Assembly: GCA_014526335.1 (NCBI GenBank)
Contig: JACTAT010000012.1
Span: forward strand, 2,463,024 to 2,527,023
DNA length: 64,000 bases
Reading direction: 5' to 3'
DNA from: Chrysaora quinquecirrha
Lineage: Eukaryota; Cnidaria; Scyphozoa; Semaeostomeae; Pelagiidae
Under the pieces are notes generated by a model. It did not search any database, was not told where the DNA came from, and saw only the letters and a program-made list of their open reading frames with translations. The position numbers and the translations under genes were made by a program. Below are positions 30,985 to 42,602 of the stretch, piece by piece; position 1 is the first letter of the stretch, and each line of letters begins with the position of its first letter.

Positions 30985-31803
30985 TAAACAGAAGTTCAGC
31001 GGGCGACATGTTCGTAGATGAATGAGGGGTCGTGCGATATGCGAGTAAGAATCATTGTATATCCTGCCGCAAATTGCGGCCTTCTGCGACTGCTGCGTGA
31101 ATAGATTTTCCCAAAGGTTTGTTGAAACTTTCAACCTCCCCATTGGCCTGTAGCCATAACGGTGTTGGTGGAGGAAACTGAATCCCGAGCGTGTTCATGT
31201 AGCGTTTAAAATCATAACCATTATATGGTGGTCCGGGGTCAGCCTTTACTACAAGAGGTATACCATGCATTGCGAAGATTTTATCCAGAATCGGTATTAT
31301 TGTTGATGATGCTTTAGATCGAACAATCTCAACAACAGGAAAACGAGAATATGCATCAATTAATACCAGTAAATATTCACCACTTGGCAGTGGGCCGAAG
31401 AAATCTATGTTGAGGCCTTGCCATCTGGCATCTGGCAATTTTGTCATTTTCAGTGGCTCTGGTGGATTTTCTTGACCAGTTGCTTGGCAAGAAAGGCATT
31501 TTGCTATCTCTTCTTGCACCAGTTTATCAATTAGAGGAAACCAAATTTTTTTCCCAATCAAAGCTTTTGTTTTGGCTAAACCCTGGTGACCTTCATGGGC
31601 TAGCTGTACAGTACGTTTTTGTAAAGAGGTTGGAATGACAATTCTGGTACCCCGTAAGATAACTCCATTTGATTGGTTGATGGAGCGTTCATCTTTCACT
31701 GTTTTGAATGACTGTACCTCAGGGGAATTCCAATTACTAGAAGATATGGCTTGTTTGATGTCTTGCAGTGTTTTATCAGAATCGGTTGCTGAAATTATTA
31801 TAA
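30985..31803 (-). pseudogene. Gypsy A integrase
   Basis: Integrase zinc domain (HEGHQGLAKTKALIGKKIWF, CLSCQATGQ) and core (WQGLNIDFFGPLPSGEYLLV, first Asp; VVKADPGPPYNGYDF, second Asp; LWLQANGEVESFNKPL, Glu). The second motif reads ADPG instead of the usual SDNG. The frame stops at 31052 and continues in another frame as a degenerate TPHSSTNMSPAELLF, the usual C-terminal motif. Codons right of 31804 in this frame come from the LTR of Gypsy B. Confidence 0.88.
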
Positions 31804-31954
31804 TGTTCTGCACCAGAAAAAAGACACTGATAATCGACATAAAAGAACTATCAATACGAAGACACGTGTAGGCCTAGGCCGCTAACTCAACTAACTACCC
31901 CGCATGCGCACTATGCAATACTTGAACTACTTCATGTTAATTATAAACATTACA
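31804..31954 (-). repeat. 3' LTR of Gypsy B
   Basis: Starts TGTAATGTTTATAATTAAC on the element strand, right after the purine run AAAGGGGAGA, and ends GGTGCAGAACA. Short (151 bp) and without its partner, so the edges rest on the TG...CA rule and on where Gypsy A coding resumes. Confidence 0.6.
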
Positions 31955-32040
31955 TCTCCCCTTTGCTTGGATAAATTTTCAGCTATAAAATATAGATTAA
32001 GCAGTTCACCAAAGTTAAGAGTTCATAAGCAAACATAAGA

Positions 32041-33202
32041 TTAAAAGTCATAAATATTGTGTCCATATCGTTGTACATTTCTTCTGTTTCTTTGAGGATA
32101 GCAATGTTGATTCAACTCTTGTTCCTGCTGATTAGGGATATTTCTACTCTGAAAATCATCATTTTCATCTGACTCTTCATCTGAATCTTCTGCAATACAA
32201 TCTTCCCCAATTTTCTTAAAATGAGAGATATTCCTTGTAATTTTGTGATTTTCTCTCTCAGCAGTAATCATTGTTTCCTTTTTTGAAATTACTCTGTAAG
32301 GCTTTGCATTAAACCTTGTTGAAAATATATTTTGCTTTGGCTGTTTGACCAGCACTAAATCACCAATATTGATCACTGCTCTTGTTGCATGATTTGTTCC
32401 ATCAGCATAGTTCTTCATCTTCTCTGTTGCTTCAGCATCTCTTTTAACAAGTTCTTTGTGTATTGGAGACTTGTTTTCCACTGAAACTGCTGGCAATTTT
32501 GTGTTTATGTCACAATTAAACAGAAGTTAGTCCTTTTGTGCTGTGTGGTGTAGCTCGATAATTCAATAAAAATTTATGCAGCTCTTTCCTCCAATTTTGA
32601 TTCGAAGTGACTGCAGCTCGGATTGCTTTTGTCAAAGGTTTCATAAAATTCTCCACCTGAGAATTCGCTTGGGGCCATAGCGGTGTGATGCGTTTGTGTA
32701 CAGGGCCATTTTCCTGGAGAAAGTTTCGAATTTCTGAACATGAAAAAGGTAGGCCACTGTCACTTTTAATAATCTTTGGGATGCCGTGAGTCGCAAAGAT
32801 TCTCTCCAGTGTTGGGATAACAGCTTTTGTAGATGTAGAATGAACTATTTCTACTTCTGGAAATCTGCTATACGCATCAATCACAACGAGTAAATATTCC
32901 CCTGTGGGAAAGGGTCCACAAAAATCCATATGAACTGTATGCCAATGCTCTGGAGGTAAGCAAGACATTTCCAGAGGCTCTGGACGATTTTCAGGGCCAT
33001 TTGCTTCACAGGCAATGCAGTTGTTAAGCAACTGTTGAACAAGTTCATCTATTTTTGGAAACCATATTTTTTCTCTTAAAAGTTTCTTTGTTTTCACTAA
33101 CCCTTGGTGTCCTTCATGGGCAATTTCCAAAGCTTGACTGCGAAGTGATAAAGGAAGAACAATTCTAGACCCTCGTAATAAAAGATCATTGTCTGTAGAC
33201 AC
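32041..33202 (-). pseudogene. Gypsy B integrase
   Basis: Zinc domain (HEGHQGLVKTKKLLREKIWF, CIACEANGP), catalytic core (WHTVHMDFCGPFPTGEYLLV; IKSDSGLPFSCSE; LWPQANSQVENFMKPL) and LNYRATPHSTKGLT. After a shift at about 32510 the C-terminal part (IHKELVKRDAEATEKMKNYAD truncated here to its NYAD block, DLVLVKQPKQNIFSTRF) runs to a stop at 32041. The catalytic D-D-E are present. Paralogous to the Gypsy A integrase but clearly distinct. Confidence 0.9.
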
Positions 33203-34866
33203 AGGACATGATAAAAGGAGCGTAAGTCTTCGGAATTGACACTGTCCGGTAAAGAGATACCAGAGTTCGGCTTAACAAAATTCCATTTCGCTTTGTTTTG
33301 TGGTAACTCAATCAAATACTGTAAAGTTGAATCTTCTCGTGTAGCTTTCTGAATTTCCAAAAGGTCCATAGCTTTAGGAACTGTGTGTCTTGAGAGAAAA
33401 TGAACATATTCCTCAGCACAAGTGTCCGATAACTCAGTACTGTCCGCAATGGGTTGTCTTGACAAAAAGTCAGAAGGATTGTGCTGTCTCTTAGTATAAA
33501 CCACATGAAATTGGTAATCTTGAAGGCGAAGATTCCACCGTTCGATGCGCACTGAGGGCTTTGATTTAGGGTTGCTTAAGATTAATTCCATGGGCTTGCA
33601 GTCAGTGTATAAAGTAAATTTTCCACCGTAGAGATATGTGTGTAGACGCTCTATTGCCCAGACAGTGGCAAGTGCTTCTCTTTCTGTTCGAGAGTAGCGA
33701 CGTTCTACTTCTGTGAGAGATCTGCTGACATATGCAACAACTTTTTGATGATCACTACCAGGGTTGACTTGTGAGAGTATGGCTGATAAACCATACGGTG
33801 ATGCATCTGTAATTACTTCAGTAAGTTTGGTCTTATCAAAGTATGACATGACTGTCTCACTTGTTAAAGCCTGTTTTATTTCTGAAAAGGCATGTTGATG
33901 ACAATCTGTCCACTTAAATACTGTGTTTTTCTTGGTGAGAGTTCTGAGAGGCTCTGTTATGTCACTGAAATTTGTCTTTCCAAAAATAATAACGTCATCA
34001 CTAAAATTGATAACTCCAGGAATTTCTCGAATCTGTTGATTAATCACATTTTGAAATATTTCACTTGCTGAATTAGTGCCGAAATTCAATCTTTTGTATC
34101 ACCGAAGACCTTTGTGTGTTGCAAAGGTTGTTATGTATCGACTTTCGGGTGCTAATTGCAGTTGGTGATATCTGGATCGTAAATCAAGTTTTGAGAAAAT
34201 TGTCGCGCCATTCAATGAGTTGATTAGATCATCCACTGTTGGGCTGGGATGTCGTTCCCTTTGTATTGCTCTGTTTGGCAATCGCATGTCAACACAGAGT
34301 CTAATATCACCATTGTGTTTTGGTATCACCACCAAAGGAGATACGTAGGGTGTTGGTCCTTCAACACGCTCTATGATATCTTGTTTTTCAAGATCATCTA
34401 ATGCATCAGCAACTTTTTGCCGCATGTGAAATGGAATGCGATGCGCGGTCTGAACAACAGGAGGTATTGAAGTATCGATGTGAAGCTTGACTTCGAAATC
34501 TTTGAGCTTTCCAATTCCTTGAAAAACTTCAGGATATCGTTCTTGAAGCAGTGTACTGTTGAGGGGCTTTTCTTTCAATACATTTAAATGTAGAGCTATC
34601 AAACCAAGTTCACTGGCTGTTTTGTAACTTAGAAGTGAGCCTGAATTTCCTTCTGTCACGTGAAGAGTTGATGTGGTGAACTTTCTCTTTGATTCGATGA
34701 GCGTTTCAAATTTTCCAAATGTTTGCAACGGTTTTGTTGAACCATAAGCAAACAGGCGAGATGGTGATGCTTGCAAAGTAACAGGGTTGTTGCGTGTAAT
34801 CAAGTCAAATGTTGTTTTTTCCAAGATATCCGTGGATGCACCTGTATCCAACACCATATCAACCAA
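33097..34866 (-). pseudogene. Gypsy B protease, reverse transcriptase and RNase H
   Basis: Begins with the aspartic protease motif VDMVLDTGASTDIL (34866). RT follows: PYVSPLVVIPKHNGDIRLCV, FSKLDLRSRYHQLQL, FATHKGLR, then after a frameshift at about 34095 FGTNSASEIFQNV and the active-site box NFSDDVIIFGKT. Directly after that box the sequence jumps to NFSDITEPLRTLTKKNTVF, so about 60 residues of the thumb are missing. RNase H (EVITDASPYGLSAILSQ, TEREALATVWAIERL, YTDCKPMEL) follows. The internal deletion and frameshift make it inactive. Confidence 0.9.
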
Positions 34867-35006
34867 TCTGTTGAGAATTTTTACTTTGACGACAGGGGTT
34901 TTGTCCTGTGTGACTTGACGATCTACAGTGAATATATATTTGTCATCACTACTGCTGTAGGACTGTTGAGGAATTTGGGTTTGAACCGGCGTAGGAGTGA
35001 CTTGAT

Positions 35007-35640
35007 TTATTCGGCTATCCCGAGGCTGCTGTTGTCCGCGTCGCTGCTGTGACCGGCGGGTGCTTCTGCAAACTTTAGCAAAATGATTAATTTGCCACAG
35101 GAGTTACAATTCTGTCCTTTTGAAGTGCACTGTCCTGTATGAGGTAGTAAGTAACCACAATTTCCACATTTCTTCGGGGTGCTGTTACTCTGACGTTGAC
35201 GTGAGGCCTGAGGCGGTGCGGCTGGTGGAGGACCTCTACGCGGCCTAACAACATTTGCTCTCTCTGTTGTTTTATTTGTTGTATTTGTGAGATTCAAGGA
35301 GGTTTCCATCCCTCTTGCTTGACTTTCACTAGCTTCCATGGCTCTGGCTTTGGTAAGAAGAGTGTCCAAGGTCAAGCTGTCTTCGCAAAGGGCGTATCGA
35401 CGGAGGCATGTTGATAAACAGTGCTGAATTATTGTGGACTGACTTTTGTCGTTAAAGTTTGCAAATTCACAATGTTCTCCAAATTTACGAAGTCGTGTAG
35501 CATATTGGTTGAATGTTTCGCCAGGTTGCTGTACAGCTTGACGAAACTGAAAAATTTCGTAGGCAACGTTCTCCTTTGGCAGGAAAATGTGTCGAGCGTT
35601 TGTAAGGCCGTTGCATAATCACCATCATTATTCTCTTTGG
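35007..35640 (-). pseudogene. Gypsy B gag (C-terminal part)
   Basis: Frames from about 35600 give VAYEIFQFRQAVQQPGETF-type gag sequence, then SLTLDTLLTKARAMEAS and a Cys-rich end (CGNCGYLLPHTGQC, QNCNSCGK) that should be the nucleocapsid knuckles. The second knuckle has lost its His/Cys spacing. Truncated at its upstream side by the junction with Gypsy A. Confidence 0.75.
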
Positions 35641-37340
35641 AACTGAATGCTCTGTTAATTTGTTAACATAGAATTCGGCATCATCTTCGATGGTTGGTTG
35701 TGCAACCGGATGATGAGACAGGTAGTCAGCTGGATTATCCGCTCCTGGTTTATATTTTACCGTGAATTCACTCCTGGTTTATATTTTACCGTGAATACAC
35801 TCCTAAGGTTTATGGTCTGTGATCAGAGTAAAATGTGCACCATATACAAATAAATGGAAATACTCTATGCCCCAAACTATACTGAGTGCCTCGCGCTCAG
35901 TTTGTGAGTAACACTGTTCTACATCCGTTGGTGCACGGGAAGCATATGCAACAACACGAAAATCATCTGAATTCTTGGGGGCTTGAGCAAGAATTGCTGA
36001 TATCCCAACAGGGCTTGCATCCACTACTATCTGAGTGTCCTTTTTGACATCAAAATAAGCAATAACTGGACTATTACTCAACAGTTGTTTTAGCCTTTCA
36101 AAGGCCTTTGCATGTTCTGTGTTCCAAACAAATTTTACATTTTTGCGCGTTAGACGGCGTAGAGGCTCTGTAATATTTGCAAGATTGGGAATATATCGAG
36201 AGGAATAGTTGGCCATTCCCAGTATACTTCAAACTATACGCGTTTTGCGGTCTGGATGCTTTGATGAAAACTTCAATTTTCTTGGGGTCAGGCTTTACCC
36301 CATTTTTCGAAAAGTTTACTCCGTAAAAGCCAATTTCTGTTCTTAGAAGGTCACATATCTCCTTTTTTCATGTTAAGCCACATTCCTGTAATCTATTAAG
36401 GCAATTTTGTAAAGCCGAATCATGCTTTTCAGGTGTTTTGCCGACAACTAGAATGTCATCCACTAAGTTCAATACACCTTTAACACCACGCAAAGCATTT
36501 TGCAGTGCATACTGGAAAGCTTCAGAAGCAGCATTTATACCCATACTTAGTCTCTTATATCGGAAAAGACCTTTATGTGTTGTGAAGGTAGTAATGTATC
36601 GTGAATCAGGATGGAGTTCAATTTGATGGTATGCTTGATTTAGATCCAACTTTGAAAAGAAACATGCTCCATTGAGCTGCGTTGTGATATCATCAACAGT
36701 GGGAATGTTGTGTCTAGCTCATTTGATGGCCTTATTGGCACACCGCATGTTCACACAAATCTTGACTGAGCCATTCTTTTTAGGCACTACCACTATAGGT
36801 GAAACAAATGGTGTTGCTACATCATTCGGAACTTTTTCAATGATGTCTAACTCCTGAAGGGTTTTCAGTTCTTGTTTTACTTGTTTTCTTAGGTGATAAG
36901 GGATGTGCCTTTTATTTTGAGCAACTGGTTTTACAGTCTCATCAATTTCTAACTTCAACTGATAGTTTTTTAATTTTCCAATACCTTGAAATAGCTGCGA
37001 GTTTTCAGAAATTTCTGGAAAATTGTCCGTTTTATTTTCTACAGGTGTGCTGTTTGCGTTGACTGGTAATTTTCCTTTTTCTGGTGTAAGCGTTGGTGCT
37101 TGCACTGCACATAAATTTAGTTTAACTAACCCAAGCTCCTTTGCAGTAGCTGAACTGAGTAAAAAGCCTGCATTACCTTCTGCTACATAATAAGTTGAAC
37201 AGCATATTTTACTTTGGTTTCAATTATTGCCTGAAAACAGCCTAAAAGTTTTACTAGATTCTCACCACTGTAAGGAAACACTTTAGCTTTGGTTGCACGT
37301 AACTGTGCATTTTTCATTTTTGAATGAGTTGTTTCATCAA
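35640..37340 (-). pseudogene. Gypsy A reverse transcriptase and RNase H
   Basis: RT in pieces: VSPIVVVPKKNGSVKICVNM (37105 frame), then 36649-36368 with LNQAYHQIELHPDSRYITTF, HKGLFRYKRLSMGINAASEA and the active-site box NLVDDILVVGKT. RNase H is at 36216-35803 (QIVVDASPVGISAILAQ, TEREALSIVWGIEYFHL, TLITDHKP). The next 160 bp carry a decayed linker (NPADYL..HPVAQPT, FYVNKLTEHSVP) to the junction. Frame breaks lie at about 36710, 36365 and 35800. Confidence 0.87.
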
Positions 37341-37346
37341 TTACAT

Positions 37347-38281
37347 TTATACTCCTCCAGTGTCAACCAAAATTTTAAAATTATGGCCTTTTATTGTGAC
37401 ATTTGCCATGTCGTTGTTTATTTTTGACTGTGACAAAACTGGATAAAAATATAAATCATCTTCTGAGTCACTGGAGCTTGCTTCTGTAAATTTTGTGACT
37501 TGCCTGACATGTTTTGGCCTAAATTTCCTTGTTAGATTTGGTTTTTCAGTGTTTTGACTTGACTTTGACATGCATAAATTGGCAAAATGGTTGTTCTTGC
37601 CACATTTATAGCATTTCTGACCTTGTGCTGGGCAGCTGGATTGATTTGGGTATGCACCCCCACATTTCTGCATTTCTTTGGGGCTTGTTGCCTCCTCCCT
37701 TTGACAAAATTGACTTTGTTTGTAGCTGCACATAATGAATTTTCAATTTCAGATGTCTGCAATGTACTAGCTTCCACATGCTGACCTTCTTCCAGCATTT
37801 GCTTCAATGTAAAATCTGGATTTCGAAGAGCTTTCGTGCGTAAATGTGTTGATGTACCATGAGTTACTATTTGCAGTTTGATTTCAAAATCAATTTTATC
37901 TCCAAAATCACATTTCTCAGCTAGGGTACACAACCGTACGTGGTATTCGGCGAAAGATTCTTCTGATGCTTGCTTGCATTGCCGAAACATGTAGGTAGCA
38001 TGAAGTACATTTTGTTGGGGCTCAAAAAATTCAGTAAGTTTACTTACAGCTGCATCAAAATTGTTATCATTTCCAGTGTCTTCCAAAGTCTGGAAAATCT
38101 TATCCACTGCTGGGCCAGCCTGATATAACAGCATGACATGTTTCCTTGCTGCATTTGTTATGTTTGCTGCCACTAAGAATCTGTTGAAACGATTTAACCA
38201 ATCTTTCCAATGTACCGAAATAGTTGATGGGTCACCGTTTGGGTCAAACGCGACCATAGGAGCTAAAGAAGACATCGCCAT
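37347..38281 (-). pseudogene. Gypsy A gag, nucleocapsid and protease start
   Basis: ATG 38281 opens MAMSSLAPMVAFDPNGDPST and the gag core (WKDWLNRFNRFLVAANI, HVMLLYQAGPAVDKIFQ, QCKQASEESFAEYHVRLCTL). A frame change near 37560 leads to a CCHC knuckle (CYKCGKNNHFANLC) and the protease core FKILVDTGGV, where the usual DTGA reads DTGG. The start sits about 85 bp downstream of the primer-binding site, as expected for gag. Confidence 0.87.
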
Positions 38282-38364
38282 TCTACAAAGGAACGTTTGG
38301 ACGGTTACACGTCACTATAAGCAACTCTAGACTATTTTCTCTTGTTACTGAGGTCTTTTGACAT

Positions 38365-38375
38365 CCTCGTCGCCA
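38365..38375 (-). other. Primer-binding site of Gypsy A
   Basis: TGGCGACGAGG on the minus strand, starting with the TGG expected for pairing to a tRNA 3' end, between the presumed 5' LTR (right) and gag (left). Confidence 0.6.
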
Positions 38376-38850
38376 ATTATAGTATCCTAAACTAGGTAAG
38401 AAGTTTGCTAAATGAAAAGACATACAGCCATCTTAGCTCCTCGTGTTTCCAGTCCGCGAGCTAGGGGACTGGGTCCTAGTTACCGACACAACAGGGGGGT
38501 ATGTGCTACACTACAGATGCCATTGCCAAAATGTGATACGATTCAAAATTCAGGAACTTTAGTACAAATTAATGTTCTATTGAGCATTCGGATTTTCGAA
38601 TACGTCTGCGTTGTTGAATTCTTCATTATTTTTCGAAAAATTATTCCATCGGCAGTTCTTCTTATCCATCTCTCTCCATTTTGCAACAAAATTGGAGAGA
38701 GATGGATTTGGTCTCATGAGTTATGATGCATGTAGCCTCTGTCATCTCTATTAGCACCTGTTATTTCTGAAAAAAAAAGTTATTTCTGTCGGACCTGTCT
38801 TAACACATTGAATTTCTAGAGATTCCCTAACTTTACGTTACCAATTGGTC
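38376..38850. other. Mostly unassigned; probably includes the Gypsy A 5' LTR
   Basis: Begins immediately outside the primer-binding site, so its left part should be LTR, but without a second copy the extent cannot be set. It contains a long hairpin (38666-38705) and a GGGGACTGGGTCC block near 38465 that also occurs in the inverted ends of the Penelope-like element at 56.4-59.3 kb. No reading frame convinces. Confidence 0.4.
38666..38705. repeat. Perfect-stem hairpin
   Basis: CCATCTCTCTCCATTTTG pairs with the following CAAAATTGGAGAGAGATGG, a stem of 18 bp with a single bulged base and a very short loop. No poly-T tract follows at once, so it is not an obvious terminator. Confidence 0.85.
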
Positions 38851-40310
38851 TCTACTCCGAAAGTTTTCGCATGCAACCAATTAAATTGCCCATAGCAATC
38901 TTTACTATGTTCTGTTGCTCCACTATTTTGTAAATGTTCAATGCACTTAGTCATTATTTTCATTTTAGCTTCTCCAATATATCTAATTTATATATCCCAG
39001 GATGACTATTAGGTGGAATCAATCTTTATTGTTACACGGAATTGATTTAATGTGGAAAAGTGCTTGGACAATTGATAATAGCTTTCAATCATCCATGAAA
39101 CCCACTGTTTTTGATAGGCCGCAGCGATAATTTTCTGCCAAAAATCTTTGGAGTTATACAACTGTTCGGTTAAATCTGAAAATTAGTAATTTCATCCTTG
39201 CGGTACACTTGAAAATCATATTTACCAGACTTGTTGTTAGTTTGATATCTAGGAAAGCTAAAGTTTTGTTGTCATTTTCTTTTTCCATCCTAAACTGTAT
39301 TGCGGGGTCTTGTCTATTAAGGACATTTAGAAAAGTTTCTGCCGAGTTATGATCATTGAATCTTGCATGGCTATCATCTCTTGCATGTATTAGGTTGTAT
39401 TTGGTATAAACTAATCGATTCCTTTAACGCTTGTTGTTCTATATACTGCAGATAACCTTCTGCCATGACTACCATAAGGCTTAGACCTATTGCTCCTGCA
39501 TCATCTATTACGCATATTTCTCTATTCCAAACAAAATAACATTTGCCAAACAAAGTTCTATAAGTTCTTGCAGATCTAATATGCTAAGTTTTGTTTTTCC
39601 TTAATATTTTGCCAATCTGACGAATTATATCCGTGACAACATCGACAGCTTTACTATATATTTATCGATAGTTTTAGTATATATCCCAATCTTTGGCTTC
39701 AGAAGCAAAAGATGCAGAGTTCTTAACACGTGCTTCTTGTTTCATTTGTCTATGCTGGATAAAAAGTGCTCTATGCCATCGGCAGAGCGATATACACAGA
39801 GGTAGACTGAGAAAAGAAACATATCTTCGTTGTTACTCCAAGTTTCACCCATTCATGCGATCATCAGACAACTGTTTCTACTACACTGAAAAAATTATTT
39901 ATTAGATTTACTTGCTGGGGGCTTACAATGACTGTTCGATGGGGGTGTTAATTGTTCTAAAGTTGCGTAAATAGTATTTGTTCTTGTCTCGGCACTTCGA
40001 AATTTGTTCAGATCGTCTATTCAGTAAATGTGTTTTGAGATCCTAGCGACTGGCGCTAAAACACCATTTCACCTATTTCACCTCCGCTTATGTGTTCGTA
40101 CATTCTTTACTTAACATATCGTAACTTAACATAACGTGTTCTTGGTGGAACTGGATCAGACGGATGTAAATCAAAGAAAATTTTGTTATCAAGTTTCCCT
40201 TCTTTCCTCAATTTACTCAGAGTGCTTTGAATTTTGTTAGTTATTTTAGATGTAGGGTCGTCAGATACAATTCTACTTAGGTTTATACTTTTGATAAAGG
40301 TTCAGGATTC
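38850..40310 (-). pseudogene. Penelope-like element, decayed RT
   Basis: Fragments in order on the minus strand. At 40310-40130 SRIVSDDPTSKITNKIQSTL and PSDPVPPRTRY (RT fingers). At about 39560-39400 a degenerate palm with VVMAEGYLQYIEQQALK. At about 39370-39090 RFNDHNSAETFLNVLNRQDP, IQFRMEKENDNKTLAFLDIK and a thumb-like tail. These follow the Penelope RT order. The section about 39570-40120 is too decayed to read. No endonuclease seen. Confidence 0.72.
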
Positions 40311-41160
40311 GCCATTCTAGATAAAACAGAAGCAGTAAAAAAGATTGAAGAACAACTAGGAAAAAGTAGAATTGGAACCAGTCGTTTTTCAACTTTCTTA
40401 TTGCATCTCGAAGAGCTATGTTATTACCCGACATTTTCTTATCCTTCAAAAAATTCTGAATCTCTTTGTCCTGGTCATCAAACCAATTATTTTGTTTCTT
40501 TTCTTCTTCCCAAAGACATGTTTTGCTGTGCATTGCAAAAGTTTTTTAAAATCATCCCACAATTCACCACAACCTGGTAGTTTCTCTTCTAAAAATCTTT
40601 CCATTATCTCTATTTTATCTCTGTTTAAGGTTGTATCAAATTTATTGGGTGGCTTAGTGCCTCTCTTCTTTTTCAAGAACTTTTTATTGCACTTACAAAT
40701 CAACAGCTTGTGATCCGTAAAACAATCGACAGTATGATGGATCTTCGTTATGTTTATAAACTATTTTGCTTTTTCATCAGCTAATACATGATCAATTTGG
40801 AGCCAATGTCTGGAGCTTAAGTGTTGCCAAGTATTCTTGAGACCATTTTGATTTGAAAAATGGTGCCCATTATTGTTAGCTGACAGTGGGTGCAGAATTC
40901 TGACAACATTAAACCGTTATAGTTCCTCTTTCCAACTTCATGTCTACCTATAACTGATGGCAAAGACCTCCACAGTCGTTCCCCACACAAGCGTTAACTA
41001 GCTACTATCTTTAAGCTGCAGACGAAAAGTCATAAGCCTGTCATTAACTGGAATTAGGTTAATGCTTTTAAGTTTGTTGGAGATGGCAAAGCCCACCCCC
41101 GCAGTCTTGTTCTCACCTCAACTTCAAAATATTGTGTAACTTCTCTCTTTGATGTTCACA
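40311..41160 (-). pseudogene. RTE-like LINE endonuclease and linker
   Basis: Pieces of an AP-type endonuclease of the kind annotated in databases as 'craniofacial development protein 2-like'. VGFAISNKLK-like text is near 41090, then GRHEVG, NYNGLMLSEFCTHCQLTIMGT (its NGLMLSEFC box), WQHLSS, FTDHKLLICKCNKKFLKKKR (the TDH catalytic box) and the linker GCGELWDDFKKLLQ..., WFDDQDKEIQNFLKDKKMS. Several stops and shifts. RT is not attached; Penelope sequence begins at about 40310. Confidence 0.75.
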
Positions 41161-42210
41161 AAACCTGGACGTCTTACTTTTCATTTCATTTTTTCTTCAT
41201 TTCATAATTTAACACCCTTCAAAGGATCTAGTTGTATATTTACAAGTTTAGTATATCATAAAACATAAAGCTATTGCAGCGTATTAATTTATACTAATTG
41301 GGTGATGCTACAGTTACTGTAACTGTTGTAAGCTAATGTTATATAAGTTGCAATATGGCGATAAAATAACTAGCACGTCTATATAAAACTGAGTACACTA
41401 AGATTAAGACTAGACAAATTTCGCTAATGATAATAATCGTCTCTTTAATACTTCATTATTTAATATATTATTGATTATAGTTAACTTCTCTCTTACCGTC
41501 ATTGTAATAGAGAGGTATGACTTATGTTTAACTGTCGTAAGAAAGTTTTTCTCTGTTGCTCGTTATTTTTACAGTCAAACAAGGAGTGTAGTTCGTCATC
41601 TATAGGTTTTGGATCCTTTCAGGCTTGGTCTTGCTAGGGAGGGTGGGAAAGTGGCGATCGCCCCCCGGGCCCTCTAATAGATGAACATTACAGGACCCTT
41701 TCCGTGAAAGTTCGAGAAGATAATTTCCATACACCTAACTACAGTATTACAGTCATGAGTAGGGCCCCACAATGACCGATATCTACAGTTTTTGTGAGCG
41801 AATTCTATTAACGGATGGATATTACGTACAATCATTTCGTACCGTGCGTCGTGTGACAGCTGCGACCACACGCAAAATTATTCTCCTTATCTCGCATAGC
41901 AAACACGATGGTTGAACCTTTGCCAATCATTATACGTACTGTAACATCCATACAGGTTTATTTAGAAATTCTAGGGTTTCCTTCTCTTTTTCGTCGGTTT
42001 ACTATTTCTTTCATTCCAATGATGAGGTGCTGAAATTGCTAAAATAGCCGTTTTAGAGGGTCTAGCAACTAAAATTTTCTTCTACGCCACTGGGTGGCAG
42101 TAGTCTTCCATCTTGAAAGTTGTAAGCGTTACTCGAAAAAGCGAAAATGTGCAAATGTATGTTTCTTAAATTGAAATACAAGCATATTTCCAATTCAGCA
42201 CATCTATCAA
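41161..42210. other. No recognised feature
   Basis: AT-rich. A 65-codon minus-strand frame at 41871-41674 has no recognisable motif. A CG-rich island (GGCGATCGCC and CCCCCCGGGCCC) lies at about 41655-41675. I see no coding gene or clear repeat. Confidence 0.5.
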
Positions 42211-42545
42211 TCTGTATATACTAAAATGTTTGTTGCCATGGAAATCGATTTGTCCGCCTCGGAAGGCTGTGCGAGCTTTCAACGTGTGGTTTTCTCTCGC
42301 TTCTGCCGCCGGTGGGATAATCGAGCCAAGTTTACTTTGTTTTTCCATCTCTGCTGTAATCTCTGAGGTAACTGGGGCTAACCCTTCTTTGATCTGCGTC
42401 ATTGGTGCCTGTTTCAACCATTGCCCGATTGTTCTCCATATGAGGATTATCCCGGAGTCGCAATAAGGCACGGTAGCACGGTTGGTAAGGTGGCGTATTT
42501 CGTGAGCTTTAATGTGGAGTCGGTTCATTGACATCAAGTGGTGCG
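42211..42545 (+). mobile_element. Helitron-like non-autonomous element, 5' fragment
   Basis: Begins TCTGTATATACTAAAATG, preceded by A, the same 5' end as the elements at 53425 and (minus strand) 50047 and 63262. It continues with CCATGGAAATCGATTTGT, GGGGCTAACCCTTCTTTGA, CCCGATTGTTCTC and the tRNA-like segment (TAGCACGGTTGGTAAGGTGG, 42473 on). It breaks off in the tRNA-like segment near 42545, where a LINE begins, so its 3' end is missing. Confidence 0.75.
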
Positions 42546-42602
42546 GTCACGTTTTTTAGCGCTCTGAAAATATGCTGAAAAGCTTAACAAACGAGGTGGC
42601 AA

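Larger units (their letters stand above)
31804..35640 (-). mobile_element. Gypsy/Ty3 retrotransposon B, inserted in Gypsy A, 5' end missing
   Basis: 3' LTR of about 151 bp (31804-31954) preceded by a polypurine run (AAAGGGGAGA), then integrase, RNase H, RT, protease and part of gag rightward. It stops abruptly in gag at about 35640, where Gypsy A sequence begins, so the 5' LTR and gag N-terminus are lost. No target duplication can therefore be scored. Confidence 0.75.
30985..38384 (-). mobile_element. Gypsy/Ty3 retrotransposon A, split by Gypsy B
   Basis: Minus-strand gag (38281-37532), zinc knuckle and protease (37733-37347), RT and RNase H (37105-35640) and integrase (31803-30985). A second Gypsy element (31804 to about 35640) lies between RNase H and integrase. 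The pol text breaks at SVPKRIM on the right and resumes at ATDSDKTLQDIKQAI on the left, adjacent segments in this family. A primer-binding site TGGCGACGAGG lies at 38375-38365. The 5' LTR should start at 38376 and extend rightward, but no 3' partner was recognised. Confidence 0.78.

Noticed and set aside
41674..41871. A 65-codon minus-strand ORF
   Set aside because: No motif, no neighbouring exons, no repeat in the window; length is compatible with chance.
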